Assembly (NCBI RefSeq): GCF_900114355.1
Contig: NZ_FOSS01000002.1
Span: 540,747-604,746, forward strand
DNA: 64,000 nt
Direction: 5' to 3'
Source of the DNA: Lysobacter sp. cf310
GTDB lineage: Bacteria; Pseudomonadota; Gammaproteobacteria; Xanthomonadales; Xanthomonadaceae
Below are positions 9,669-19,955 of the stretch, piece by piece. Under the pieces are notes generated by a model. It was given only the letters and a program-made list of their open reading frames with translations, was not told the origin of the DNA and searched no databases. A program made the position numbers and the translations under genes. Positions within the stretch are counted from its first letter, which is position 1. The number at the start of each line of letters is the position of its first letter.

Positions 9669-11708
9669 TTATTGGACCACGGGTTTGACGTCGCCCTTGC
9701 CGACGGCTTCGAGCCGTTCCAGCAGGGTCGGCCAGTCGACCCGGCGGTTGATGCCGACCACGTCCAGGCGCGGCAGTCCCGCGCCTTGGACGATAATAAA
9801 GGCCTTGCCGCCTGAATCCTTACTGGCCGGGCCCAATCCGTCCATATGGCAGACCTCGTCGGCGAGCCGGCAGGAGATGCCCAGGCGCGCGTAGCCGAAG
9901 TCGTCGAAGAAGCCGATCAGCATGCCTTGCAGGCTGCCGACGAAGGAGGCGTCGCCGACGCTGGACAGGTCCTGGACCGCGCGCTGGCTGATGCGCTGGC
10001 GCACCCCGCGCTTGCGCTCGGTGCCCAGATGGGCGTCGAATGCGACCGGCTGCCAGTCGACCAGGCGCAAGGCGTCGATGCGGCCGTCGAGCTTGCCGGT
10101 GATGCTGCCGAAACCGAGCACGCCGGTCAGCGACTCCAGATCCAGATCGTCCAGCGCGATGTCGGCCGAGAGCGTGGGCGCGACCCCGAACGGACGTTCC
10201 ATCGCCAGCGAGGACACGCTCACGCTGCCGCCGAACAGCTGCATGGTCAGGCCGCCGTCGAAATCGAGGCGGTCGTTGGCGTAGTGCGCCTGCGGGATGC
10301 GGCCGCTGAGCTCGCCGCTGAAGGCCGGGCCGTCCACGGCCTTGGCGATGCGGCCGATGTCGAGCCGGTCCAGGCCGAGGCCGAAGCGGATGTCGAGACC
10401 GCGCTCGCCGGACGGCGGCCGCAGGCGCAGGCCGTCGAAACTCACCTGCCCGCCCAGCATGGGAAAGCTGACCGCGCGCTGCAGGCGCAGCTCGCCGGCG
10501 CCGCTGGTGAACGGCAGCTGCGCGGGGCCGAAGTCCAGGCCGTACAGCGCGCCGCCGCTCCAGGTCAGCGCGCTGGCGACCGGCGCGTCGGCCGAGTAGC
10601 GCAGGTTGCCGGCCAGGCCATCGAAACGGAAGCGGCCCTGCGGATCGTCGATGGCGGCGTCCTGCAGGCTGGCGTCGGCCGCATGCAGCTCGCCGCCGGC
10701 CACGCGCACGCGCGCCTGCATGGCGCCGCGCAGCTGCAACTGGCCCAGGCCGGCCAGGCCCAGGAAGCCGGTGAGGTAGCCGTCGCGCAAAGGCGCCAGG
10801 TTGGCGCTGCGCAGATCCAGTTCCAGCGCGTCCAGGCCGGCGTCCGGCGTGAGTGCCGCGCGGCCTTCGGCGCTGAGCACGCCCTCGTCGCGCCACAGCA
10901 GGCGCGGCAGCTGCCAGCCCTGCGCGCCCTGGCGCTGCGCGGTCAGCTCCAGCGCGACCTCGCGTTGCTGCAGCGACAGGTAGGCGTTGCCGAACAACAG
11001 CTCGCCGCCTCGCAGGCGCCCGTCCAGATCGAAACGGGTGAGCTCGCCGAAGCGCGCATCCAGGGCGAGTTCGGCGCCCAGGTGCTCGGCGGCGGTGGTG
11101 CCGTCGGGCGTGTCGAAGGCGCCGCCGCGCAGCGTGATCGGGCCGGCCACGCGCAGCGGCTGGCGCTCGGCGGCGGTGACGGTGAGGCGGGCGTCGAGTT
11201 CGCCCCTCTTGAAGCGCGCCTCCGGCCAGGCCTGGGCGGCCAGGGCCTGAGTCCAGGCCAGCGGCACCCGGGTCAGGTCGATCCGGGTCGCGTCGGGCGC
11301 CGCCGCGTTGCGATGCAAGGCGACCACCGCCGCGCCGCGCGACAGGCGCGCATCGGTGATCGCCACGCCCAGGTCCAGCGCCAGCCGCAGGGGCGCGGCG
11401 CGACCGGAGCGCAGCTCCCCCTCGCAGCGCCAACCGCCGCGGCCGTCGCGCTGCAAGGGGCAGCGCCAGCTCACGTCGGCAAACCGATAACCCAGGTCGG
11501 GCGCGACCACGCTGGCCGCGCGCAGGCGCAGTTCGCCCTGCGTCGCCTGCGCCGGCCAGTCCAGCGACACCCGCACCTCGCGCAAACTTGCGACCGCGGT
11601 CTCGATCCGGCCGATCTTCGCGTTCAGGCTGCGCGCGCCGGCATCGCCGGCCAGGCAAAAACCCGGAAGCGACATCCACAGCAGCAGGCGTACTATCGGA
11701 GACGACAT
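9669..11708 (-). CDS. YdbH-like AsmA/TamB-type intermembrane transport protein
   Basis: About 679 residues with an N-terminal signal or anchor (MSSPIVRLLLWMSLPGFCLAG), followed by long repetitive beta-strand segments (alternating L-x-L-x-A and G-x-L patterns). C-terminal residues form the 'dicarboxylate transport' (PF11739) region typical of YdbH (for example FGYARLGISCRLADEVCHMDGLG). YdbH is one of three AsmA-like proteins thought to carry phospholipids across the periplasm. It is shorter than E. coli YdbH (879). The ATG at 11708 is chosen because it begins the signal peptide; 11720 is an equally possible start (MLPAMSSP). Neither has a strong Shine-Dalgarno. It is followed by the YdbL-family gene and divergent from the receiver-Hpt gene. 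Confidence 0.8.
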   Translation of the reverse strand: MSSPIVRLLLWMSLPGFCLAGDAGARSLNAKIGRIETAVASLREVRVSLDWPAQATQGELRLRAASVVAPDLGYRFADVSWRCPLQRDGRGGWRCEGELRSGRAAPLRLALDLGVAITDARLSRGAAVVALHRNAAAPDATRIDLTRVPLAWTQALAAQAWPEARFKRGELDARLTVTAAERQPLRVAGPITLRGGAFDTPDGTTAAEHLGAELALDARFGELTRFDLDGRLRGGELLFGNAYLSLQQREVALELTAQRQGAQGWQLPRLLWRDEGVLSAEGRAALTPDAGLDALELDLRSANLAPLRDGYLTGFLGLAGLGQLQLRGAMQARVRVAGGELHAADASLQDAAIDDPQGRFRFDGLAGNLRYSADAPVASALTWSGGALYGLDFGPAQLPFTSGAGELRLQRAVSFPMLGGQVSFDGLRLRPPSGERGLDIRFGLGLDRLDIGRIAKAVDGPAFSGELSGRIPQAHYANDRLDFDGGLTMQLFGGSVSVSSLAMERPFGVAPTLSADIALDDLDLESLTGVLGFGSITGKLDGRIDALRLVDWQPVAFDAHLGTERKRGVRQRISQRAVQDLSSVGDASFVGSLQGMLIGFFDDFGYARLGISCRLADEVCHMDGLGPASKDSGGKAFIIVQGAGLPRLDVVGINRRVDWPTLLERLEAVGKGDVKPVVQ

Positions 11709-11742
11709 AGCCGGCAGCATAACCAGCGGAGCCCCCGACCCG

Positions 11743-12492
11743 ATGGAACCGACGATGAATTCGCCGCAGATCCCCCGTTTGTTGCTGGTCGAGGACGACC
11801 CGACCAGCCGCGCCTTCCTCACCGCCGCCGCGCAGGCCCTGCCCGCCGACATCGATGGCGCCGACAGCGTCGCCGCCGCGGTCGCCCTGGGCAATGCGCA
11901 GGATTACGACCTGTGGTTGTTCGACGCCAACCTGCCCGACGGCAGCGGCGTCGAATTGCTCGCGCGCCTGCGCGCGCGCCACCCGCGCACGCCCGCGCTC
12001 GCGCACACCGCCGCGGCCGACGCATCGGTGCTCGAGGGCCTGATCGCGGTGGGCTTCACCGAGGTATTGGTGAAGCCCCTGCCCGCCGCGGCGGTACGCG
12101 CCGCGATCGCGCGCACGCTGGGCCTGGACGGCCACGATCAGCGCGCCGTCGCCAGCGTGGCCACCGGCGCCAAGCGCCCGGTGTGGGACGACGAAGCCGC
12201 CGCGAGCGCGCTCAACGGCAACGTCGCGCATGTGGAGACCTTGCGCGGCCTGTTCGTGCAGGAGCTGCCCACCACCCACGAGGCCATCCTGGCCGCGGCC
12301 CATCGCGAGGACCTGGACACCGTGCGCAGCGAACTGCACAAGCTGCGCGCGAGCTGCGGCTTCGTCGGCGCGACGCGCCTGAGCGAAGCGGTGCAGGCGC
12401 TGCAGAACGAGCCGGACTCGCGCGAACGCCTGGCGCGTTTCGACGACGCGGTGCAGGACACGCTGGCCACGTCGTTGCCGATCGCGAGTTAG
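11743..12492 (+). CDS. Response regulator receiver fused to an Hpt phosphotransfer domain
   Basis: A 249-residue cytoplasmic protein. Residues 10-125 form a CheY-like receiver with the acidic pair in LLVEDDPTS, the phospho-acceptor Asp in LWLFDANLPDGSG, and Lys in VLVKPLPA. Residues about 150-245 form an Hpt bundle with the phospho-histidine motif ELHKLRASCGFVGA. Receiver plus Hpt without an output domain means a phosphorelay intermediate. No histidine kinase or partner regulator is encoded within 10 kb. It starts only 34 bp from the divergent ydbH-like gene. ATG 11743 is used; 11755 (MNSPQ) is an alternative. Confidence 0.85.
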   Translation: MEPTMNSPQIPRLLLVEDDPTSRAFLTAAAQALPADIDGADSVAAAVALGNAQDYDLWLFDANLPDGSGVELLARLRARHPRTPALAHTAAADASVLEGLIAVGFTEVLVKPLPAAAVRAAIARTLGLDGHDQRAVASVATGAKRPVWDDEAAASALNGNVAHVETLRGLFVQELPTTHEAILAAAHREDLDTVRSELHKLRASCGFVGATRLSEAVQALQNEPDSRERLARFDDAVQDTLATSLPIAS

Positions 12493-12539
12493 GGCGCGTC
12501 GACCCGCGCTGGGTCGCCAGTACGCGCGGCGCGGCGGCG

Positions 12540-13301
12540 CTAGCTTTCGGCGCCGTCCTCGCGTGCGGGTTTCGCGCGCGGCGCGACGCGCGCCAGTTCG
12601 CTCAGCAGTTCCCAGGATTTCAGGCCGCGCGGGCCAAGGTGATGCGCGAGCACGCCGCGCATCGCCCGGCGCAGACCCGCCAGATCGTCGGCGCTGGGCA
12701 AACGGTCGTCGGCCAGCGCCAGCAGGGCCTGGCCGGTGGCCGCGCCGCTGCGGTCGGCATGACCGCGATCGCTGAGCAAACGGCGCGGGCCGTGCTCGGG
12801 GTCCAGACGGTAGCGCGCGGCCGGATCGATGGCGGCGCCGTCGCCGTCGTGATGCCAGTCGAAGCCGAACCCCAGCGCGTCGAGCAGATCGCGTTCGAAA
12901 CGGCGCAGGGTCCAGCCCGGCGAAGCGTCGCTGCCCAGGCGCGCGCGCGCCTGCGCGTAGGCCGCGAACAGATCGGGCAAGGGATCGTTGCGCGGCGCCA
13001 GCCGCAAGGTGAGTTCGTTGAGATAGAAGCCGGCCAGCATGCCGTCGCCAGCCAGACGCGGCGCGGCGTCCAGCGCTTCGGCCGCGGTCAATCGCGCCAG
13101 CTCGCCCATCTGCACCGCGTCGTAACGGATCCATTGCAGCGGTTGCAGCGCCGCGCGCAGCAGTTGCTTCTTCGGGCCCTGCACGCCGCGCGCGACCAGG
13201 CCGATGCGGCCGTGATTCCGGCTCAGCGCCTCGACCAGCAGGCTGGTCTCGCGCCAGGGACGCGTGTGCAGGACGAAGGCGGGTTCGGCGGTGTAACGCA
13301 T
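12540..13301 (-). CDS. recO: DNA repair protein RecO
   Basis: A 253-residue protein. It starts with the OB-fold region typical of RecO ([19 protein letters not shown], then [15 protein letters not shown], residues 8-45) and continues into an all-helical domain with YLNELTLRL near 93-101 and [11 protein letters not shown] near 137-147. It loads RecA with RecF and RecR in gap repair. It is the last gene of the lepA-lepB-rnc-era-recO group, as is usual in gammaproteobacteria. recR is elsewhere in the window (44857-45456). A hairpin repeat separates it from era. Confidence 0.92.
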   Translation of the reverse strand: MRYTAEPAFVLHTRPWRETSLLVEALSRNHGRIGLVARGVQGPKKQLLRAALQPLQWIRYDAVQMGELARLTAAEALDAAPRLAGDGMLAGFYLNELTLRLAPRNDPLPDLFAAYAQARARLGSDASPGWTLRRFERDLLDALGFGFDWHHDGDGAAIDPAARYRLDPEHGPRRLLSDRGHADRSGAATGQALLALADDRLPSADDLAGLRRAMRGVLAHHLGPRGLKSWELLSELARVAPRAKPAREDGAES

Positions 13302-13307
13302 AGGGCT

Positions 13308-13392
13308 AGGAGTGAGCGAGGAGAAGTGAGGAGTGAGAGGGAGCGAAGAGCATGGGCTTTGACTCGCTCCTCACTCCTCTGCGCTCACTCCT
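13308..13392. repeat. Imperfect 26-bp inverted repeat between era and recO
   Basis: Arms 13308-13333 and 13367-13392 are complementary at about 22 of 26 positions, both built from AGGAGTGAG-type units; the mismatches cluster mid-arm. It almost fills the 94-bp spacer, so the era-recO transcript would contain a long hairpin. It could be a transcript-stabilising or attenuating structure, or a mobile repeat remnant. Confidence 0.8.
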
Positions 13393-13395
13393 GCT

Positions 13396-14292
13396 TCAAT
13401 CGTGATAACCCAGCGAGCGCAGCGCGGCCTCGTCGTCCGACCAGCCTTCGCGTACGCGCACCCAGGTTTCCAGGAACACCTTGGCGCCGAACAGACGCTC
13501 CATCTGGATGCGCGATTTGGAACCGATCTCGCGCAGGCGCTCGCCGCCCTTGCCGATCACGATCGCCTTCTGGCCATCGCGCTCGACCCAGATCACCGCG
13601 CCGATGCGCAGCATCGTGCCGTCGACTTCGAACTTCTCGACTTCCACCGTGGTCGCGTACGGCAGCTCTTCGCCGAGCTGGCGCATCAACTGCTCGCGCA
13701 CCATTTCCCCGGCCAGGAAGCGCTGGCTCTTGTCGGTGATCTCGTCCTCGCCGTACAGCGCGTCCTGCTCGGGCAGGTGGCTCAGCACGGTCTTGACCAG
13801 GGCCTCCAGGCCGTTGCGCTTGAGCGCGGAGATCGGATGCACGCCGGCGAACTCGCGGCCGTCGCTGATCTTGGCCAGATACGGCAGCAAGGCGGTCTTA
13901 TCCTTGAGCCGGTCGATCTGGTTGACCACCAGCACCACCGGCATGCCGGCCTTGCGCAGCGCATCGTAGGCCAGCGCGTCCTCGTCGTCCCACTGCCCCG
14001 CGCGCACCACCAGCAAGGCCACGTCGACGCCCTCGATCGCGCCGCGCGCGGCGCGGTTCATCATGCGGTTCATCGCGCGCTTCTGCTCGCGGTGGATGCC
14101 GGGCGTATCGACCAGCAGCAGTTGGCCTTCGGGGAAGGTCGCGATGCCTAGCAGCTGATGCCGGGTGGTCTGCGGGCGCGGCGAGACGATGCTGACCTTG
14201 ACGCCGACCAGGGCGTTGACCAGGGTGGATTTGCCCACGTTGGGGCGGCCGATCACGGCTACGTGACCGGCGCGATAGGGGGATGCGTTCAT
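13396..14292 (-). CDS. era: GTPase Era
   Basis: A 298-residue ribosome-assembly GTPase. The G1 motif GRPNVGKST is near residues 16-24, G3 is DTPGIH, and G4 is NQID near 119. The C-terminal KH domain ([14 protein letters not shown]) binds the 3' end of 16S rRNA. Its length and the ending ALRSLGYHD match the family. It is the gene downstream of rnc, with a 54-bp spacer, in the usual rnc-era-recO order. Confidence 0.96.
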   Translation of the reverse strand: MNASPYRAGHVAVIGRPNVGKSTLVNALVGVKVSIVSPRPQTTRHQLLGIATFPEGQLLLVDTPGIHREQKRAMNRMMNRAARGAIEGVDVALLVVRAGQWDDEDALAYDALRKAGMPVVLVVNQIDRLKDKTALLPYLAKISDGREFAGVHPISALKRNGLEALVKTVLSHLPEQDALYGEDEITDKSQRFLAGEMVREQLMRQLGEELPYATTVEVEKFEVDGTMLRIGAVIWVERDGQKAIVIGKGGERLREIGSKSRIQMERLFGAKVFLETWVRVREGWSDDEAALRSLGYHD

Positions 14293-14346
14293 GCGTGGAT
14301 TGTCCGCGTGTGCGGGCCCGAGGGCAAACCGGCCGGCGGCCGGGAT

Positions 14347-15012
14347 TCAGTAATTCGGATCCAGCTGGCGCAGCGCGGCCTCGGCGGCTAGTTGCTCGGC
14401 GGCGCGGCGCGAGCCGGCCTCGCCCTCGGTGATGATGGGCGGCTGGGCGATGCTGCAGCTGACCCGGAAGCTCTTGGCGTGGTCCTCGCCGGACTCCGAC
14501 AGCAGGGCGTACAGCGGCAGCGGCTTCTGCCGGCCCTGCAGCCATTCCTGCAAGCGGGTCTTGGCGTCCTTGCCGACCTTGTGCGGCGGCGGCAATGCGG
14601 CCATCGCGGCCTCGAACCAGGGCAGCACGCGTGCCCGGCAGGCCTCGAAACCGGCGTCCAGGTAGATCGCGGCGACCACCGCTTCCAGCGCATCGGCCAG
14701 GATGGAGTCGCGGCGATGGCCGCCGGACTTCATCTCGCCGGGGCCCAGGGTCAGACGCGCCCCCAGCTCGAGCTGGCGCGCGATCGGCGCCAGCGCGGAC
14801 TCGCGCACCAACTCGGCGCGCGCGCGCGTGAGCGCGCCCTCGTCGGCCTGCGGCCAACGCACGTACAGGGCTTCGGCGACGATCAGGTTGACCAGCGAGT
14901 CGCCGAGGAACTCCAGCCGCTCGTTATGCGGCGCACCGGCGCTGCGATGGGTCAGGGCCTGCTCGAGCAGGCCCGGATTCGCGAACCGGTGTTCGATGCG
15001 ATCAGTCGGCAC
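14347..15012 (-). CDS. rnc: Ribonuclease III
   Basis: About 221 residues. The catalytic domain carries [16 protein letters not shown] (signature) and the second acidic set [15 protein letters not shown]. The C-terminal dsRNA-binding domain begins at [11 protein letters not shown] and ends near [16 protein letters not shown]. It cleaves double-stranded RNA, including rRNA precursors. No ATG fits: the reading frame upstream lies inside the preceding gene. I choose the GTG at 15012 (15015 is also GTG), which overlaps the stop of the DUF4845 gene and puts PTDRIEHRF at the N-terminus, as in relatives. Translational coupling is likely. Confidence 0.9.
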   Translation of the reverse strand: MPTDRIEHRFANPGLLEQALTHRSAGAPHNERLEFLGDSLVNLIVAEALYVRWPQADEGALTRARAELVRESALAPIARQLELGARLTLGPGEMKSGGHRRDSILADALEAVVAAIYLDAGFEACRARVLPWFEAAMAALPPPHKVGKDAKTRLQEWLQGRQKPLPLYALLSESGEDHAKSFRVSCSIAQPPIITEGEAGSRRAAEQLAAEAALRQLDPNY

Positions 15013-15385
15013 CACCGCCGCCACGGACGATATCCTGATGGGCCTCGAAACGGCCAACCACGTCGAGATTGGCGATCAGCTGACGCCGCACCTCGTAGTT
15101 CACCAGAATTTCGTAGCCCGAGCCCTTACGCTGAATCTTCACGTGCTCGTGCTTCACGTTGTCGGCATAGCTGACGTACAAGCGACGGAAGAACAGATCC
15201 TCGATCTTGGCCGGATCGCGATCGGCGATGCCGGGCTCCGCCGCCAGGCTCGTCAGCGCGCGTTTCACGCCGTAGTACTCGGTATACATCGGGATCAGCT
15301 TCATGCCCATGTAGACGAATACACCGACCACCGCCAGCACGATGATGAACCCGATCAGGGTCATGCCGCTCTGATTACGCTTCAT
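15002..15385 (-). CDS. DUF4845 membrane protein
   Basis: A 127-residue protein with one N-terminal membrane helix ([24 protein letters not shown], residues about 9-32) preceded by MKRNQSGM, so it resembles a type II single-pass or pseudopilin-like anchor. The soluble part (33-127) has no catalytic motif that I recognise. DUF4845 genes sit regularly between lepB and rnc in Xanthomonadaceae and Pseudomonas. Function unknown. The stop overlaps the chosen rnc start. Confidence 0.85.
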   Translation of the reverse strand: MKRNQSGMTLIGFIIVLAVVGVFVYMGMKLIPMYTEYYGVKRALTSLAAEPGIADRDPAKIEDLFFRRLYVSYADNVKHEHVKIQRKGSGYEILVNYEVRRQLIANLDVVGRFEAHQDIVRGGGGAD

Positions 15386-15450
15386 CCGATCATCCCCCCG
15401 TCGTTAGACGCGATTTGTTGAGTGTCACCGTGCCGCGACGGCGGGCGCCG

Positions 15451-16236
15451 TCACGGAATACTGTTGCCGATACGCGAGAAATCCACGCCCCCATCGACGT
15501 TCATCCAGATCAGGAACGCCTTGCCCCTCAGGTTACGCTCCGGAAGGAAGCCCCAGTATCGGCTGTCCTCGCTATTATCACGATTGTCGCCCATCACAAA
15601 ATAGTGACCGGCCGGAACCACCCAATCGCCCTCTCCTTGATCGAGCAACGGCAAATTGGTCCGCTCCAGGACGCGGTGCTCGCGTCCGAGCAGATTCTCG
15701 GCCAGTTCCTGCGACCCCGTCATCTCGGTGCCGTTGCCGTGCCCCTCGTAGGTGCCGATGGGGGTGTACTTGAGTACCTGGCCGTTCACCGTCACCTGGT
15801 TGTCGTGATAGCTCACGCGGTCGCCCGGCAGGCCGACCACGCGCTTGATCCAGTCCTGTTCCGGATGGTGCGGCGGCTTGAACACGACCACGTCGCCGCG
15901 CTTGGGCTCGCCCAGCGACACGACCTTCTGGTTGCTGATCGGCAGGCGCAGGCCGTAGGTGAACTTGTTGACCAGGATGAAGTCGCCGGTCAGCAGGGTC
16001 GGCATCATCGAGTTCGAGGGGATCCGGAACGGCTCGGCGATGAAGCTGCGCAGCACCAGCACCACCAGCAGCACCGGGAAGAAGGCCTTGGAGTAGTCGA
16101 CCAGCGCCGGCTCCTTGCCGTCGTCCAGCAGACCCTCGCGCGCGGCGCGGCGCTTGGCCAGGAACAACTTGTCGAGCAGCCAGACGGCGCCCGAGAACAA
16201 CGTCAGCGATACCAGTGCGATTTCAAACCAGCGCAT
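15451..16236 (-). CDS. lepB: Signal peptidase I
   Basis: A 261-residue inner-membrane protease with two N-terminal membrane segments (about 4-22 and 50-65). The catalytic serine lies in IPSNSMMPTL, the catalytic lysine in DWIKRVVGLPGD, and the family boxes GDFILVNKF and GDNRDNSEDSR are present. It removes signal peptides from Sec and Tat substrates. It lies directly downstream of lepA, as in E. coli. Confidence 0.96.
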   Translation of the reverse strand: MRWFEIALVSLTLFSGAVWLLDKLFLAKRRAAREGLLDDGKEPALVDYSKAFFPVLLVVLVLRSFIAEPFRIPSNSMMPTLLTGDFILVNKFTYGLRLPISNQKVVSLGEPKRGDVVVFKPPHHPEQDWIKRVVGLPGDRVSYHDNQVTVNGQVLKYTPIGTYEGHGNGTEMTGSQELAENLLGREHRVLERTNLPLLDQGEGDWVVPAGHYFVMGDNRDNSEDSRYWGFLPERNLRGKAFLIWMNVDGGVDFSRIGNSIP

Positions 16237-16344
16237 GCGAGCTCCTAGAAAGCCGGGTTCCGGCGTTCGGAATCGGGAATACGTCCTGCGCGACGCGCAA
16301 CGGCCTCCGGCCGCCGGTCGCGGGGACCGATCCCCGACCCCGCC

Positions 16345-18159
16345 TCACTTGTTGTCCACCTGCAATACCGCCAGGAACGCTTCCTGCGGAATCTCGACGC
16401 GCCCCACCTGCTTCATGCGCTTCTTGCCCTCTTTCTGCTTCTCGAGGAGCTTCTTCTTGCGGCTGATATCGCCGCCGTAGCACTTGGCCAGCACGTTCTT
16501 GCGCATCGCCTTGACCGTGCTGCGGGCGATGATCTGCGAGCCGACCGCGGCCTGGATGGCGACGTCGAACATCTGGCGCGGAATCAGCTCGCGCATCTTC
16601 TCGGAGATCTCGCGGCCGCGGCGATCGGCGTGGGCGCGGTGGGTGATGATGCTGAGCGCGTCGACCTTGTCGCCGTTGATCAGCGTGTCCACGCGCACGA
16701 ACGGACCGGCCTGGAAACGCAGGAACTGGTAGTCCAGCGAGGCGTAGCCGCGCGAGACCGACTTGAGGCGGTCGAAGAAGTCCAGCACCACCTCGGCCAT
16801 CGGCAGCTCGTAGCTGATCTGGACCTGGTTGCCCATGTAGGTGATGCCGATCTGGCTGCCGCGCTTTTCCTCGCACAAGGTGATCACGTTGCCGACGTAG
16901 TCCGGCGGCGTGAGGATGTTGGCGCGGATGATCGGCTCGCGGATCTCCTCGATCATGTTGACCTGAGGCAGCTTGGCCGGGTTGTCCAGCGGCATGGTGG
17001 TGCCGTCGGTCTTGAGCACTTCGTAGATCACCGTCGGCGCGGTGCTGATCAGGTTGAGGTCGTACTCGCGCTCAAGGCGCTCCTGCACGATCTCCATGTG
17101 CAGCATGCCCAGGAAGCCGCAGCGGAAGCCGAAGCCCATGGCCTCGGAGCTTTCCGGCTCGAAACGCAGCGCGGCGTCGTTGAGGCGCAGCTTTTCCAGC
17201 GCTTCGCGCAGGTCCGGGTAGTCCTCGGCGTCGACCGGGAACAGGCCGGCGAACACGCGCGGCTGCATTTCCTGGAAGCCCGGCAGCGGCTTGCTGGCCG
17301 GATCGGAGGCCAGGGTCAGGGTGTCGCCGACCGGCGCGCCGTGCACGTCCTTGATGCTGGCGTTGATCCAGCCCACTTCGCCGGCGCCCAGCTTGGGCAG
17401 GTCCTTGCGCTTGGGGGTGAACACGCCGACCTTGTCGACCAGATGGGTGCGGCCGGTCGACATCACCAGGATCTTGCTGCCCGGCACGATCTCGCCCTGC
17501 ATGACCCGCACCAGCGAGACCACGCCCAGGTAGTTGTCGAACCAGGAGTCGATGATCAGCGCCTGCAGCTTGTCGGTGTCGCGCGGCTTGGGCGGCGGGA
17601 TGCGATGCACGATCGCCTCCAGCACGTCGACCACGTTGAGGCCGGTCTTGGCGCTGATCGCGACCGCGTCCTCGGCGTCGATGCCGATCACCGCTTCGAT
17701 CTCGGCCTTGGCGCGCGCGATATCGGCGGTGGGCAGGTCGATCTTGTTGAGCACGGGCACCACTTCCAGGCCCTGCTCGACCGCGGTGTAGCAGTTGGCG
17801 ACCGACTGCGCCTCCACGCCCTGGGCGGCGTCCACCACCAGCAGCGCGCCTTCGCAGGCGGCCAGCGAGCGGCTGACTTCGTAGCTGAAGTCGACGTGGC
17901 CGGGGGTGTCGATGAAATTGAGCTGGTAGACCAGCCCGTCCTTCGCCTTGTAGGGCAAGGACACGGACTGCGCCTTGATGGTGATGCCGCGCTCGCGCTC
18001 GATCGGGTTGGAATCGAGCACCTGCGCTTCCATCTCGCGCGCCTCCAGGCCTCCGCAGAGCTGGATGATGCGGTCGGCCAGGGTCGATTTGCCGTGGTCG
18101 ACGTGAGCGATGATGGAGAAGTTTCTGATCTGCTGCATGCGGGACGGCGCGAAGCTCAC
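16345..18159 (-). CDS. lepA: Elongation factor 4 (LepA)
   Basis: A 604-residue translational GTPase. G1 is [10 protein letters not shown]3 is DTPGHVDF, and G4 is NKIDLP. The C-terminal LepA-specific region contains [16 protein letters not shown] and [16 protein letters not shown]. It acts on stalled or misassembled ribosomes. The start used is a GTG with TGGAAC five bases upstream ([14 protein letters not shown]). The internal ATG at 18138 (MQQIRNF, 597 aa) is a real alternative because many family members begin near there. Confidence 0.95.
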   Translation of the reverse strand: MSFAPSRMQQIRNFSIIAHVDHGKSTLADRIIQLCGGLEAREMEAQVLDSNPIERERGITIKAQSVSLPYKAKDGLVYQLNFIDTPGHVDFSYEVSRSLAACEGALLVVDAAQGVEAQSVANCYTAVEQGLEVVPVLNKIDLPTADIARAKAEIEAVIGIDAEDAVAISAKTGLNVVDVLEAIVHRIPPPKPRDTDKLQALIIDSWFDNYLGVVSLVRVMQGEIVPGSKILVMSTGRTHLVDKVGVFTPKRKDLPKLGAGEVGWINASIKDVHGAPVGDTLTLASDPASKPLPGFQEMQPRVFAGLFPVDAEDYPDLREALEKLRLNDAALRFEPESSEAMGFGFRCGFLGMLHMEIVQERLEREYDLNLISTAPTVIYEVLKTDGTTMPLDNPAKLPQVNMIEEIREPIIRANILTPPDYVGNVITLCEEKRGSQIGITYMGNQVQISYELPMAEVVLDFFDRLKSVSRGYASLDYQFLRFQAGPFVRVDTLINGDKVDALSIITHRAHADRRGREISEKMRELIPRQMFDVAIQAAVGSQIIARSTVKAMRKNVLAKCYGGDISRKKKLLEKQKEGKKRMKQVGRVEIPQEAFLAVLQVDNK

Positions 18160-18270
18160 CGGTTCCAGAGAGTTAACGGGAGATTATCGCATACCGCGCA
18201 GTACCCACGCCCCGTGCCCGCCCGAAGGCGGGTGGGTGCCCTGTTCCACCCAGCTTTCCAGCCAGATTCT

Positions 18271-19785
18271 TCAGCCCGCTTTGGCCTCGGCGGTGACCGC
18301 GATGAACTGGGTGGCCGCGCCGCGGCGGACCAGCAGCATCACGGTGTCGCCGGGGCGGACCCCGGCCAGCTCGCGGTTCAGCGCCGAGGCACTGCCGACC
18401 GCGGTGCGGCCGACCGAGAGCACCACGTCGCCCGGGCGCAGCCCGGCCTCGCCGGCGACCTCGCCCGGGGATTGCACCAGCACGCCCTCGCCCGTCTTCA
18501 GGCCCAGGCGCTGGCGCGCGTTGGCGGCCAGGTCCTGGCCGACCAGGCCGAGCGCGTTGCTGCCACCGCGGCTGGGGGCCGCGGCGCTGTCGTCGTTGGC
18601 GGCCGGACCCGGCGCACCGGCGACCTCGGCGCCCAGCGCGCCCAGCACCACTTGTTCGGTCAAGACCTTGCCATCACGGTTGATCTGCAACTTGACCTTG
18701 GCCCCCGGCGCCAGCGCGCCGATCAGCGGCGGCAGGTCGCTGGAGGTGTTCACCGGCCGGTCGTTGACCGCCAGGATCACGTCGCCGAGCTGGATCCCGG
18801 CCTTCTCGGCCGCGCCGCCTGCCTGCACGCTGTTGATCAGGGCTCCGCGAGTTTCAGATAGCCCCAGACCCTTGGCGTTTTCGGTGGTAACCGGCTGCAC
18901 GCCCACGCCGAGCAGACCGCGCTGGACCTTGCCGGTCGCGCGCAGCTGCTCGGCCGAATTCATGGCCACGTCGATCGGGATCGCGAAACTCACGCCCATG
19001 TAGCCGCCGGAGTTGGAGAAGATCTGCGAATTGATGCCGACCACCTCGCCGCTGGTATTGAGCAGCGGACCGCCGGAGTTGCCCTGGTTGATGGCGACGT
19101 CGGTCTGGATGAAGGGCACGTACTGCTGATCGGCGTAGGGATTGCTGCGGCCGACCGCGCTGACGATGCCGGCGGTGACCGAGTGGTCGAGGCCGAACGG
19201 CGAGCCGATCGCGATCACCCACTGCCCGGGCTTGGTCAGGCTGGCGTTGGCCAGGCGCAGGAACGGCAGGCTTTTGGCGTCGATCTTGAGCAGGGCGACG
19301 TCGGACTGCTCGTCGCTGCCGACCACCTTGGCGGTGAACTCGCGGCGATCGGACAAGGTGACCTTGACCGTGTCGGCGCCGTCGACCACGTGGTGATTGG
19401 TCAGCACGTAACCGTCCTGCGAAATCAGGAAGCCGGTGCCCAGCGAGTTGCCGCCGCCGCGCGGACCGCGCGGGCCCTGCGGACCGCCCGGCATGTCGGG
19501 GCCGAAGAAGCGGCGGAAGATTTCCGGAATCTCCTCCTCGTTCGGCATCTGACCTTGGCCGCGGCTGGCGCGGCGCGGCGCGATCTCGGCGCGCACGTTG
19601 ACCACGGCCGGACCGACCCGTTGCACCAGGGCGGTGAAATCGGGCAGGCCGCTGACCAGCGGCGCGGACGGCGTCGCGGCCGGCGGCGGCGCGATCGGCG
19701 CGCTAGGGGTCTGCGCGGTGCAGGCGACCGGCAGCAGGGCGACCAGGGCAGTGGCCAGGGCGATAGAGCGAAGCGGACGAGTCAT
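18271..19785 (-). CDS. Periplasmic serine protease of the DegP/MucD (HtrA) family
   Basis: A 504-residue protein with a signal peptide containing a possible lipobox (LLPVACTAQ, about residues 17-25). The trypsin-like domain has His in TNHHVVDGAD, Asp in EQSDVALLKID and Ser in INQGNSGGPLLN. Two PDZ domains follow (about 295-385 and 410-500). It degrades or refolds misfolded envelope proteins. A Gly/Pro-rich loop (PGGPQGPRGPRGGG) lies just before the catalytic His, like the Q-linker of HtrA proteins. It follows rpoE and rseA in the same direction, as mucD does in Pseudomonas, and is probably a RpoE target. There is a 170-bp gap to rseA. Confidence 0.93.
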   Translation of the reverse strand: MTRPLRSIALATALVALLPVACTAQTPSAPIAPPPAATPSAPLVSGLPDFTALVQRVGPAVVNVRAEIAPRRASRGQGQMPNEEEIPEIFRRFFGPDMPGGPQGPRGPRGGGNSLGTGFLISQDGYVLTNHHVVDGADTVKVTLSDRREFTAKVVGSDEQSDVALLKIDAKSLPFLRLANASLTKPGQWVIAIGSPFGLDHSVTAGIVSAVGRSNPYADQQYVPFIQTDVAINQGNSGGPLLNTSGEVVGINSQIFSNSGGYMGVSFAIPIDVAMNSAEQLRATGKVQRGLLGVGVQPVTTENAKGLGLSETRGALINSVQAGGAAEKAGIQLGDVILAVNDRPVNTSSDLPPLIGALAPGAKVKLQINRDGKVLTEQVVLGALGAEVAGAPGPAANDDSAAAPSRGGSNALGLVGQDLAANARQRLGLKTGEGVLVQSPGEVAGEAGLRPGDVVLSVGRTAVGSASALNRELAGVRPGDTVMLLVRRGAATQFIAVTAEAKAG

Positions 19786-19955
19786 GGAATCGGCCTCGAA
19801 GGTTGCGGAGGTTTGGTCGCGCGGCCGCCGGGCCGCACGTGATCGGGGAACGGACAGGGGAACGGGCTGGAGAATGCGTGGTGTAAGCGACACAGGCGGA
19901 AGCGAAGTGCGGCGAGCTCGCGCACAGCGTCTTCGCGGTCCGCCGCCGGTGCCGC

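Noticed and set aside
9820..13739. Very long open frames of 1104 and 1297 codons on both strands across ydbH, the receiver-Hpt gene and recO
   Set aside because: They lie in other frames of genes with clear families, are Arg/Gln/Ala-rich without motifs, and arise because stop codons are rare at this GC content.
15013..15057. Upstream ATG for RNase III at 15057
   Set aside because: It lies inside the DUF4845 gene and would add about 15 residues not seen in relatives; GTG at 15012 or 15015 fits better.
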